A DNA stretch of 8,832 bases, from contig JAIPFO010000138.1 of NCBI GenBank assembly GCA_021736565.1, positions 1 to 8,832 on the forward strand. Reading direction: 5' to 3'. The notes beneath the pieces were generated by a model. That model was given only the letters and a program-made list of their open reading frames with translations. It was not told where the DNA came from and ran no database searches. The position numbers and the translations under genes are program-made. Source of the stretch: Phycisphaerae bacterium (GTDB lineage Bacteria > Planctomycetota > Phycisphaerae > Sedimentisphaerales > SM23-30). Below, piece by piece: positions 1 through 5,405 of the stretch (the first letter of the stretch is position 1; every line of letters starts with the position of its first letter).

Positions 1-57
1 GCGTTTGCCGACTTTTTTATTTGTTAGTACATAAACCCAATACATAGACCACTCCAC

Positions 58-94
58 AAAAAAAGCCTCGTAAGTTTTTATTTTACAAGGCTTT
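58..94 (-). terminator. Intrinsic terminator of the tRNA-Asn unit
   Basis: Read on the minus strand, an 11-bp stem (83-93 pairing with 63-73, one T-G wobble) encloses a 9-nt AT-rich loop. It is followed by a run of seven T (complement of 58-64). It lies only about 7 nt beyond the tRNA 3' end, as expected for a monocistronic tRNA transcript. Confidence 0.85.
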
Positions 95-100
95 ATAAAA

Positions 101-173
101 CTCCTCGAGCTGGACTCGAACCAGCAACCTAGCGGTTAACAGCCGCTCGCTCTACCAATTGAGCTATCGAGGA
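101..173 (-). tRNA. tRNA-Asn (anticodon GTT)
   Basis: The reverse complement folds into a full cloverleaf. The acceptor stem is TCCTCGA with TCGAGGA, the D stem GCTC with GAGC, and the anticodon stem AGCGG with CCGCT around loop CTGTTAA. The variable loop is AGGTT and the T arm is GCTGG-TTCGAGT-CCAGC. The anticodon GTT reads AAY codons, so the tRNA carries asparagine. The discriminator base is G (position 101 complement). The total is 73 nt. The 3' CCA is not encoded (the next minus-strand bases are TTTT), so a CCA-adding enzyme must complete it. No mismatches are seen in any stem, so the gene looks functional. It has its own promoter and terminator and is not part of a tRNA cluster within this window. 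Confidence 0.97.
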
Positions 174-184
174 ATCATTGGTAT

Positions 185-216
185 TTTCAGACTGAATTCA
201 TGAAAACAGTCTGAAA
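185..216 (-). repeat. 10-bp perfect inverted repeat in the tRNA-Asn leader
   Basis: TTTCAGACTG (185-194) and CAGTCTGAAA (207-216) are perfect reverse complements separated by 12 nt. That 12-nt loop contains the smaller palindrome TTCATGAA (197-204). The element lies between the tRNA promoter and the mature tRNA 5' end, so it would be transcribed as a hairpin in the pre-tRNA leader. It could be an RNA processing signal or a DNA operator. The sequence alone does not decide. Confidence 0.7.
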
Positions 217-233
217 TGTTTTATGAAGCGGGT

Positions 234-261
234 ATTATAGCAATTATTACGATGGTGTCAA
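234..261 (-). promoter_or_regulatory. Consensus sigma-70-type promoter for tRNA-Asn
   Basis: On the minus strand TTGACA (complement of 256-261) is followed by a 16-bp spacer and TATAAT (complement of 234-239). Both hexamers match the consensus perfectly, which suits a strongly expressed stable RNA. The predicted transcription start is near 227, giving a leader of about 54 nt before the tRNA. Confidence 0.85.
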
Positions 262-357
262 GGTCTCTTGGTTATTTTTTAAAATAATCATAAAGTACTG
301 TCAATAATAGGCTTGTGAATATTTATGGTATTGAATAGTCTGAAAGAGTCTGTTTTT

Positions 358-386
358 TTGAGTTTTTTGGTTTATGGGGCGATAAA
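358..386 (+). promoter_or_regulatory. Candidate upstream promoter for the RRM protein gene
   Basis: TTGAGT (358-363), a 17-bp spacer and GATAAA (381-386) each match four of six consensus bases. The sequence is very AT-rich, so chance matches are likely. It is listed because 174-579 has no gene and must hold the promoter for the downstream gene. It competes with the candidate at 401-428. Confidence 0.25.
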
Positions 387-400
387 AATACTTTTTTTTA

Positions 401-428
401 TGGACAAATAGATTATTCACGGTACTAT
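401..428 (+). promoter_or_regulatory. Candidate proximal promoter for the RRM protein gene
   Basis: TGGACA (401-406, five of six matches) is followed by a 16-bp spacer and TACTAT (423-428, four of six). The predicted start near 435 would give a 5' leader of about 145 nt. Long leaders are common in cold-inducible genes, and bacterial small RRM proteins are often cold-regulated. That regulation is inferred, not shown. Confidence 0.35.
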
Positions 429-579
429 AGATTATATTAAATAAATTGTTTTTATTGGCCAGACTGATTTGAATAAAAAGTTGAGGTCGATCATGGTTTT
501 TTGTGAACCCTTTCGATTTTTGGCCCCGAAAGTTAAAGCCTGGGTCATCAGCCCTATTACAAGTGGAGACATCTTGGGC

Positions 580-870
580 ATGAATATTTATGTTGGAAAT
601 TTGAGTTATGGTGTTACGGAGTCTGAATTAACGGAATTATTTAGTGAATTCGGTTCCGTCACAACCGCAAGGGTGATCACGGACCGGGCGACCGGTCGGA
701 GTAAGGGATTTGGTTTCGTTGAGATGGATTCATCCGAAGACGGCCAAAAGGCAATTGATGAATTGAACGAAAAAGAAGTTGACGGCAGAGCACTTAAAGT
801 CAACGAAGCGCGCCCCCGCGAAGAACGCAGTGAAGGCGGCGGTGGAAGAGGCGGATTTCGCAGTTTCTAA
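580..870 (+). CDS. Small single-RRM RNA-binding protein
   Basis: This 96-residue protein is almost entirely one RNA recognition motif. RNP2 is IYVGNL (residues 3-8) and RNP1 is KGFGFVEM (residues 42-49). The RNA-stacking aromatics Y4, F44 and F46 are all present. After the domain (to about residue 77) comes a short arginine- and glycine-rich tail, RPREERSEGGGGRGGF, as in cyanobacterial Rbp and other bacterial glycine-rich RRM proteins. These bind single-stranded RNA and are often cold-induced. The frame stays open upstream to a TTG at 469. ATG 580 is chosen because the RRM begins at residue 3 there, GGAG lies 11 nt upstream, and the 37-residue extension resembles nothing known. The gene appears monocistronic, with a long AT-rich leader and a terminator at 1088-1123. 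The family call is firm; the RNA targets are unknown. Confidence 0.93.
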   Translation: MNIYVGNLSYGVTESELTELFSEFGSVTTARVITDRATGRSKGFGFVEMDSSEDGQKAIDELNEKEVDGRALKVNEARPREERSEGGGGRGGFRSF

Positions 871-1123
871 GGCACTGCGAGTCTCCCCATAATGCGATAC
901 ATGATCGTGACGTCAACAAACTTCATGAATGAGTAGGGACACGAGTTAAAGGTCAGGCCCCGTGTGCCGGTTCCGGTTTTTCTGGAATTAGCGAGGGGGC
1001 GTGTATGGACTTTTCCGTGGGCCAACCGTCGAATGCTGCCCGTCAGGCCGTTTTTGACGTTAGAGGCATGGTATTTGTATAAGAATCAAGTCGGGTTCCT
1101 CAGTGGGGGTCCGGCTTTTTTTT
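871..1123 (+). other. Structured 3' UTR or candidate small RNA region
   Basis: No convincing gene lies between the RRM protein and the terminator. A 66-codon open frame at 964-1164 has no ribosome site and runs through the terminator stem. The stretch contains hairpins: TTCCGG-TTTTT-CTGGAA (971-987), CGTCA/TGACG (1041-1059), and a longer pairing of GGCCC (956-960) with GGGCC (1019-1023). It also holds the 8-bp palindrome TGACGTCA (908-915). It is either an unusually long 3' UTR or a small RNA ending at the same terminator. No clear internal promoter was found. Confidence 0.35.
1088..1123 (+). terminator. Intrinsic terminator downstream of the RRM gene
   Basis: AAGTCGGG (1088-1095) pairs with TCCGGCTT (1110-1117), giving 8 bp with two G-T wobbles. 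Extra C-G pairing is possible within the 14-nt loop. The stem runs into eight T (1116-1123). It is the first strong terminator after the RRM gene and ends about 250 nt past its stop codon. Confidence 0.75.
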
Positions 1124-1263
1124 ATGACCGACGGTATGGGAGGCCCAGTCGCTTTATGACATAATCTCTTTCCATGAATAGACTTACGAAATAAATTCAG
1201 AAGGCGATACTGTCGTATGCGGGCTGTTTATTCAAATCGGTATTTTATCGTCAGAGCCTGTAT

Positions 1264-1291
1264 TTGACAATTTACAGGATTGTCATACAAT
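1264..1291 (+). promoter_or_regulatory. Strong promoter giving a leaderless mRNA
   Basis: TTGACA (1264-1269) is a perfect -35 box, followed by a 16-bp spacer and TACAAT (1286-1291, five of six). Seven bases past the -10 box is 1298, which is the A of the ATG of the DUF2752-type gene. The predicted transcript therefore starts at or within a base or two of its own start codon and carries no ribosome binding site. Confidence 0.75.
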
Positions 1292-1297
1292 GGGGCC

Positions 1298-1789
1298 ATG
1301 ACAGAACAAGACGATAAGCGAGCCGACTCATGCCATACATCGCCACCCCGGCGGGTCACGGGCGGTTATCGTTTGGTAGCGGCTCTGCTAGCGGTGGTCT
1401 GTGCGGGGGTCTTGGCGGTGGCGGCGAAGGTTTCGCCGAATGTTTCAGGGATGGGGACGCATCGGCAATTGAACCTGCCGGCCTGTGGCTTTTTGGAACG
1501 GACGGGGTACCCTTGTATCACTTGTGGTATGACCACGTCGTTTAGTTATATGGTCCGGGGGCAGTTCTTCCGTGGTTTTACCACGCAGCCGGCGGGGGCC
1601 CTGGGGGCCCTGTTATGCGGGGCAACGTTATTCGTGGGCGGTTATACCGCACTATCCGGGAAGCGAGTGGGCAAACTAATGGACTTTATGAACTTCCACG
1701 CCGTTGGCCTTCTGGTCACAGGGGGGCTGATGGTGTTGGCCGCCTGGGGGTGGCTGTGTCTGTTGGTGCGATTTGGAATGAAAAATTAA
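1298..1789 (+). CDS. DUF2752-type cysteine-motif membrane protein
   Basis: This 163-residue protein has a polar N-terminus (1-22) and about three hydrophobic segments near residues 24-43, 98-118 and 134-157. Between the first two is a conserved-looking motif, CGFLERTGYPCITCGMTTSF (residues 63-82), with cysteines C63, C73 and C76. This matches the DUF2752 pattern, in which a P-C-x-x-C-G-x-T core precedes a membrane helix. Here the usual arginine after the threonine is a second threonine. The biochemical role of the family is unknown; the CxxC could bind a metal or form a disulfide. ATG 1298 is preferred over TTG 1280 because 1280-1291 overlaps the -10 region of a near-perfect promoter. There is no Shine-Dalgarno, which agrees with leaderless translation. 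The next gene follows 96 nt later and may be read through. Confidence 0.8.
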   Translation: MTEQDDKRADSCHTSPPRRVTGGYRLVAALLAVVCAGVLAVAAKVSPNVSGMGTHRQLNLPACGFLERTGYPCITCGMTTSFSYMVRGQFFRGFTTQPAGALGALLCGATLFVGGYTALSGKRVGKLMDFMNFHAVGLLVTGGLMVLAAWGWLCLLVRFGMKN

Positions 1790-1885
1790 TTGTGACGCGG
1801 GCGTTCAGACGAGTCAAGGAACTGAAACGGGCAAACGGCCCCCGTCCCTGATCTGAAAAAACTGGAAACTTAACAGGAGATCCTT

Positions 1886-2515
1886 ATGATCTTACGAAAA
1901 ATAGTGGCGATAGTGATGCTGGGTTCTTTTTTGGGCGGGTGTAACCTTTTAGAGTTACCGGTCTATGCGTTGTTCGGCCAATCGTATAAAAAAGTCAAGG
2001 CTGAATATACCGGGCTGAAGGGAAAGAAGGTTGCGATCATTATCGCCATGGGGCCATTGATCAATTATGATTACCCGGACGCCCGGCTAAATGTGGCCCT
2101 GGCGGTGGGCGATCTGATCAAAAAGAATGTCGACGATGTTACACTTATCGACCAAAACCAGATCGAAAACTACCAGAACCGCTACCTGGACTGGCTGAGC
2201 ATGCCCATGTCGGAACTTGGAACACACTTTAAGGCGGACCGGGTTTTGTATATTGACCTGTATGAATATACCATGCATGATGAAAGCAGTGTGAACTTAT
2301 TGCGTGGCCGGTTGAACGGATCACTGTATATTTATGACATGGAGAGCCGTCAACAGGACAGAGCGGTTTATAATGGCGATGTAAAAACACAATATCCCAA
2401 AGATCACCCCGAACCCCTCAGTGAAAAAGCCCTTCATAAAATTCGATTTAATTCCATAGTTTTGTTTGCCGATGGCGTCGCCAAAAAGTTTTATAACCAT
2501 GAGATCAAGCTCTAG
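1886..2515 (+). CDS. Putative lipoprotein, possible TolB-N/CsgG-like fold
   Basis: The 209-residue product starts with a lipoprotein signal: basic MILRK, a hydrophobic stretch, then FLGGC, so lipidation is predicted at C19. The mature part alternates strand-like and helix-like segments. KKVAIII (47-53) begins a first strand, a helix follows around 66-82, and KADRVLYIDLYEY (117-129) is a hydrophobic strand. This layout recalls the nucleotide-free alpha/beta domain at the N-terminus of TolB and CsgG-type envelope proteins, but only in outline. No known family was recognised directly. A good AGGAG sits 6 nt before ATG 1886. The next gene starts 55 nt downstream and encodes a diverged relative, so the two are probably cotranscribed. 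The expected location is anchored to an envelope membrane, facing the periplasm. Confidence 0.75.
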   Translation: MILRKIVAIVMLGSFLGGCNLLELPVYALFGQSYKKVKAEYTGLKGKKVAIIIAMGPLINYDYPDARLNVALAVGDLIKKNVDDVTLIDQNQIENYQNRYLDWLSMPMSELGTHFKADRVLYIDLYEYTMHDESSVNLLRGRLNGSLYIYDMESRQQDRAVYNGDVKTQYPKDHPEPLSEKALHKIRFNSIVLFADGVAKKFYNHEIKL

Positions 2516-2570
2516 GGTGGGATTAAAACTATACATTTTTATAAAAAGTCAGCGTCAAGAATGGAACCTC

Positions 2571-3293
2571 ATGAACGCCAGAATTCGTACACAACTTATT
2601 TCGTTAATACCATTGATCCCCACGTCCCAAAAGGCTCTTCGTGTTTCACGCCGGTCTTTACGGTGTGGGAAACGCACATTGATAATGCTGATAACGCTGG
2701 CGGCGGCCTTGGTGGCCTGCAGCGGTTGCGGCCCGATTTACGGGATATTTATTGGCCCGTTGATCCCTGAGCCCACCGTCCCGGCCGAATATGACATGGC
2801 GGGCCAAAATGTATTGATCTGGATCGACGATTCCGGCCTGACCAAACATGCGCCCACCTTACGGCGGGAATTAACCCTGCAGATCAGTCGTGAGCTCCAG
2901 GCACGCAAAGCGGTTGGCAGTACGGTCGATTATGACCAGGTCGTTCGGTTCAGGCAGACCCAATCGAACCTGGCGGGCCTGACCACACAGCAGCTGGGCG
3001 AAATGAATCAGGCCGATGCCGTATTATATATCCTGGTCAACACCCTCAACATGCAGCATGAAGCGGGCGAGGGCTATTATGATACGCGAATGACCGGCTA
3101 TAGTAAAGTGGTGGCCTCGGCCAGCGGCCAACGCGTCTGGCCGTCGGGGCAGACCTATAAACCCTTTGAAACCACCCAGAAGTTCAGCACCGGCAGCGGC
3201 CCGGAATACGAAAGAGGGTTATTAAAGAAACTCTGCAAGGATGTCTCTGTTCGCATTGTTTTACCTTTTTATGAACATCCAGAAGTTGAATAA
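2571..3293 (+). CDS. Putative lipoprotein, diverged paralogue of the upstream one
   Basis: From ATG 2571 this is 240 residues. A basic stretch (residues 24-35), a hydrophobic core (36-49) and the lipobox LVAC point to lipidation at C50, with a second cysteine at C53. The n-region is unusually long, so the start is uncertain. The open frame extends up to 2466 inside the previous gene. The nearer in-frame ATG (codon 39) would leave a signal with no positive charge. AGGAG is absent; only a weak GGAA precedes ATG 2571. Residues 140-164 align without gaps to 109-133 of the upstream lipoprotein with 10 of 25 identities, sharing LG, AD, VLYI, M and E. The overall order of strands and helices is also similar. 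An ancient tandem duplication is inferred. The function is unknown and is presumably in the cell envelope. Confidence 0.72.
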   Translation: MNARIRTQLISLIPLIPTSQKALRVSRRSLRCGKRTLIMLITLAAALVACSGCGPIYGIFIGPLIPEPTVPAEYDMAGQNVLIWIDDSGLTKHAPTLRRELTLQISRELQARKAVGSTVDYDQVVRFRQTQSNLAGLTTQQLGEMNQADAVLYILVNTLNMQHEAGEGYYDTRMTGYSKVVASASGQRVWPSGQTYKPFETTQKFSTGSGPEYERGLLKKLCKDVSVRIVLPFYEHPEVE

Positions 3294-3308
3294 GTTTTCG
3301 GCGTCAAA
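3289..3308 (+). repeat. 20-bp direct repeat, copy 1
   Basis: AATAAGTTTTCGGCGTCAAA occurs here and again at 3385-3404, exactly, 96 bp apart. This copy contains the TAA stop of the second lipoprotein gene. Confidence 0.9.
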
Positions 3309-3370
3309 AGGGATTTTACAAATTTCAAATCGCCCCTTAAGATGCGGAAAAGGGCCCCCTGAAATACTGA

Positions 3371-3384
3371 TGACGCTGGCGTCA
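3371..3384 (+). repeat. Imperfect palindrome TGACGC-TG-GCGTCA
   Basis: Two perfect 6-bp arms flank a 2-bp centre. The element abuts direct-repeat copy 2 and shares the GGCGTCAAA core that also occurs within each copy (3300-3308, 3378-3386, 3396-3404). It lies about 30 nt before the glycosyltransferase-like gene, where an operator would be plausible. No regulator is known. Confidence 0.5.
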
Positions 3385-3404
3385 AATAAGTTTTCGGCGT
3401 CAAA
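3385..3404 (+). repeat. 20-bp direct repeat, copy 2
   Basis: Exact second copy of the repeat at 3289-3308. It ends 5 nt before ATG 3410 of the next gene, where a ribosome binding site would normally lie. Confidence 0.9.
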
Positions 3405-3409
3405 TTAAT

Positions 3410-4315
3410 ATGAATAAATCACTAATAGTTTTAAATGAACATACCGACCATTTATGGCGACGATACCTCTTGCGAGTCTTTCATGACAGTCTCTTTGTAG
3501 ACCTCTCGGAGATGGCCGGGCAAGGGGGGGTTCCCTATCATAATGACATCGCGGGATGGCGGCAGTGGCTTCAGGAGCACCAGGTGACCCAGGTCATTTG
3601 CCTGGACCCCACCCCGCGGTCGCAAATGATTATCTCAGCGGGAATTCTCAATGATGTTTTTCTGATTATATATCTCACCCGGTGCGTGAGTAAAAAGTGC
3701 TACGATGGTTTACGGATCGTCGATCGATGGGTCGATCAATACCGGTGTGCCGGGCCCTCTATCGGCAGGCAATTGCGTCAGTTCGGCCTCAATCCAGAGA
3801 AGGTCACGGTTGATATTCCCAACGTTGAAATGATCCAAATAGACGCGGACCGGCGAAATGAACTACGAAAAGGGATTGGCGATGATGGCCCGGTACTGCT
3901 GGCATTACCGCGACCGGATGATAAGAAGCCCTTGTACCATGTCGTCTGGACCGCGGCGATCTTGAAACATATTTATCACAACTTACGACTGGTTGTCGCC
4001 GGTCAATATAACGCGGAACAGAAGCAGGTCATTTCTAACTGGCAGCGAGACCTGCTCGCCGAGGCAATGATCCACCTGGACGACCAAAGTGACTTCGATG
4101 CCCTGGCCGCGGCATCGGATATCATCGTGGCAGGCGACGGCAGATCCGGCGATGTGATAAGAATGCGCCACGCCCGAAAGTCTGGCAGACATATTGTGGC
4201 ACCCGCGGCCGGTTGGAAGGACGATCTACAAGGCTGCCCCCATGCAACGATCGTCCCCAAAGGCAAGCCGCGTGAAATGGCCAGTGCGATCTTATCGCTA
4301 CTGGAGAAGGCGTAA
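3410..4315 (+). CDS. Glycosyltransferase-like (GT-B) protein, likely degenerate
   Basis: This is a 301-residue soluble protein with no signal peptide. The second half looks like the C-terminal Rossmann domain of GT4-type glycosyltransferases. PVLLALPRPDDKKP (161-174) is a strand-turn, LRLVVAGQYN (192-201) a second strand, MIHLDDQSDFDALAAASDII (220-239) the usual distance-then-adi segment, and SGRHIVAPAAGW (258-269) the G-x-P-V-V-A region. The family's E-x7-E donor-binding glutamates are missing: the expected region reads GDGRSGDVIRMRHARKSG (242-259). The N-terminal half (1-150) is short and poorly conserved. Either catalysis is lost or the protein belongs to a divergent family. No Shine-Dalgarno is visible before ATG 3410; the upstream bases are repeat copy 2 and AT-rich. 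It may be cotranscribed with the two lipoproteins, 116 nt upstream. The fold assignment is moderate and the substrate unknown. Confidence 0.6.
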   Translation: MNKSLIVLNEHTDHLWRRYLLRVFHDSLFVDLSEMAGQGGVPYHNDIAGWRQWLQEHQVTQVICLDPTPRSQMIISAGILNDVFLIIYLTRCVSKKCYDGLRIVDRWVDQYRCAGPSIGRQLRQFGLNPEKVTVDIPNVEMIQIDADRRNELRKGIGDDGPVLLALPRPDDKKPLYHVVWTAAILKHIYHNLRLVVAGQYNAEQKQVISNWQRDLLAEAMIHLDDQSDFDALAAASDIIVAGDGRSGDVIRMRHARKSGRHIVAPAAGWKDDLQGCPHATIVPKGKPREMASAILSLLEKA

Positions 4316-4519
4316 GCCCGGAGACCCTTTAACCGCCCGATGCCAGGTGATCTGCTCCAGGAAGAGAGACGGCAACAGGCGGCCGGCGGGATCAATTTTC
4401 TTTAGAGTCCTGCCCTGAATATCCCTTAAACGATAACGGCCCTGTTCTACTGATACGATGTTGCGAGATCTATATGGATTTCTAGATATACAGTGTCCCT
4501 GATATAAGAAGAAACACGA

Positions 4520-5077
4520 ATGCGAAATAGACGACAATCACAGCGGTATTTTACTCGTTTTGGACTGGTTGGCTGTGCCCTGGTCGCTTTAATGCTTATG
4601 AATGTGGGGTGCATCCATTGGCCCGATGCTCCCTTCATGGAACGCGTTGATAAGTTGTCCGTGGAAAACCACGCAGCCCTCGTCTCTGCTTTTCCAAAGG
4701 TAACATTGCCCACCGCGGTATATCGTCTAAATATGGAAAACAGATGGGGCGGATACGATATTGTATCCACACAGTTTCTGTTCCTGAGCGAGGATGGGCA
4801 GCTCTACCATGGAGCGATCAATGGTGGCAGAAAACTCACCTGCCTCGAAGCGGTGTATGCCAACACGCTGCCCGAGAATTTGGCGGTGAAGCTCATCCAG
4901 GGACCGAACGCCCCGCTGCCTAATGCCGTTCTTCCCATCTTGCCTTGGTCTTTCATCGATAACAGCCGTCGAATATATCAGTTCGAATTCAGTCTGGAAG
5001 GACGCGATGGGCTTTGCACCACCGATTCCGATGGCTCTTTTTATCAAGTGTATTTCTTCATGTCCGCCTCCCAATAG
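4520..5077 (+). CDS. Hypothetical lipoprotein-like protein
   Basis: The 185-residue product has a very basic N-terminus (MRNRRQSQRYFTR) and a hydrophobic core (14-29) ending at NVGC, with C31 as the likely lipidated cysteine. Asparagine at -3 is unusual, so this could instead be an ordinary secreted or membrane-anchored protein. The mature part is rich in aromatic and strand-like segments, for example STQFLFLSEDGQLYHG (83-98) and IYQFEFSLEGRDG (152-164). It carries two further cysteines, C108 and C166, that could pair. I do not recognise the family. The ribosome site is weak (AAGAAGAAA, about 6 nt from ATG). A 204-nt gap separates it from the glycosyltransferase-like gene, so it may have its own promoter. 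It is unrelated by eye to the two lipoproteins upstream. Confidence 0.65.
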   Translation: MRNRRQSQRYFTRFGLVGCALVALMLMNVGCIHWPDAPFMERVDKLSVENHAALVSAFPKVTLPTAVYRLNMENRWGGYDIVSTQFLFLSEDGQLYHGAINGGRKLTCLEAVYANTLPENLAVKLIQGPNAPLPNAVLPILPWSFIDNSRRIYQFEFSLEGRDGLCTTDSDGSFYQVYFFMSASQ

Positions 5078-5090
5078 AAGGATGGGAAAC

Positions 5091-5228
5091 ATGGGCGGGG
5101 AAGGTCACGGGGGTTACTGGTCGGACGGTGGAGGCGATATTTATTCGGCGGGCCAGGTGTCGGTCATGCCCTGGGGGCGGCATATTCTCAAAACTACAAG
5201 AAATCACTTGAAATTGTTGAAGAAATGA
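5091..5228 (+). CDS. Possible small glycine-rich protein, possibly frameshifted
   Basis: This 45-codon frame begins 13 nt after the previous stop. AAGGA (5078-5082) sits 8 nt before ATG 5091, a good ribosome site. Residues 1-15 contain eight glycines (MGGEGHGGYWSDGGG), followed by DIYSAGQVSVMPWG and then a basic tail rich in K, R and H. Codon third positions are GC-rich like the neighbours up to the five-G run at 5173-5177, and AT-rich after it. Past that run a different frame reads AAYSQNYKKSLEIVEEMTTI up to TAA 5279-5281 and looks more protein-like. One extra base at the G run would join them into about 63 residues. No family was recognised, and the frame may be non-coding. Confidence 0.35.
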   Translation: MGGEGHGGYWSDGGGDIYSAGQVSVMPWGRHILKTTRNHLKLLKK

Positions 5229-5405
5229 CTACAATTAAGGTGTCTTTGCTAAAAGGAAATGTCTGCCTTGGGCAAGAATAAGGTCAGAAAGAACTTATGG
5301 CTGTCGAGTATGTTAAGAGACACCGATCAATGGGCAGGACACATACAAATAGATAATAAGAATTGATATACCGTTAGCGATTCTCGTTTTCTCAGGGAGT
5401 AATAT
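5229..5405 (+). other. Leader region before the efflux operon
   Basis: No supported gene is seen here beyond the possible frameshifted tail ending at 5281. A 35-codon frame at 5259-5366 has its purine run only 2 nt from ATG, too close for a ribosome site. The promoter of the efflux operon is expected in this stretch. The best -10 candidate is GATAAT (5352-5357), but no good -35 box lies at the right distance. No operator palindrome or terminator was seen. Confidence 0.3.

Noticed and set aside
469..579. N-terminal extension of the RRM protein from TTG 469
   Set aside because: No ribosome site, no resemblance to known N-termini, and the RRM begins naturally at ATG 580.
964..1164. Open frame of 66 codons after the RRM gene
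   Set aside because: It starts at a GTG with no ribosome site, crosses the intrinsic terminator, and its product has no domain-like pattern.
1829..1848. GC-rich hairpin ACGGGC/GCCC-CGT after the DUF2752-type gene
   Set aside because: Short stem with a bulge and no T tract, so not called a terminator.
1615..1851. Open frame of 78 codons overlapping the DUF2752-type gene
   Set aside because: Out of frame inside a supported gene, with arginine/glycine-rich composition typical of a shadow frame.
3322..3365. Possible terminator before the glycosyltransferase-like gene (ATTTCA/TGAAAT stem)
   Set aside because: The stem is interrupted and there is no T run after it.
4003..4395. Minus-strand open frame of 130 codons opposite the glycosyltransferase-like gene
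   Set aside because: Lies fully antisense to a better-supported gene, serine/arginine-rich composition, no ribosome site.
4461..4489. Promoter-like TTGCGA with AGATAT before the 4520 gene
   Set aside because: The -10 box matches poorly at 16 or 17 bp spacing, so it is not separable from chance.
5259..5366. Open frame of 35 codons before the efflux operon
   Set aside because: The purine-rich run is only 2 nt from the ATG, and the product shows no recognisable features.
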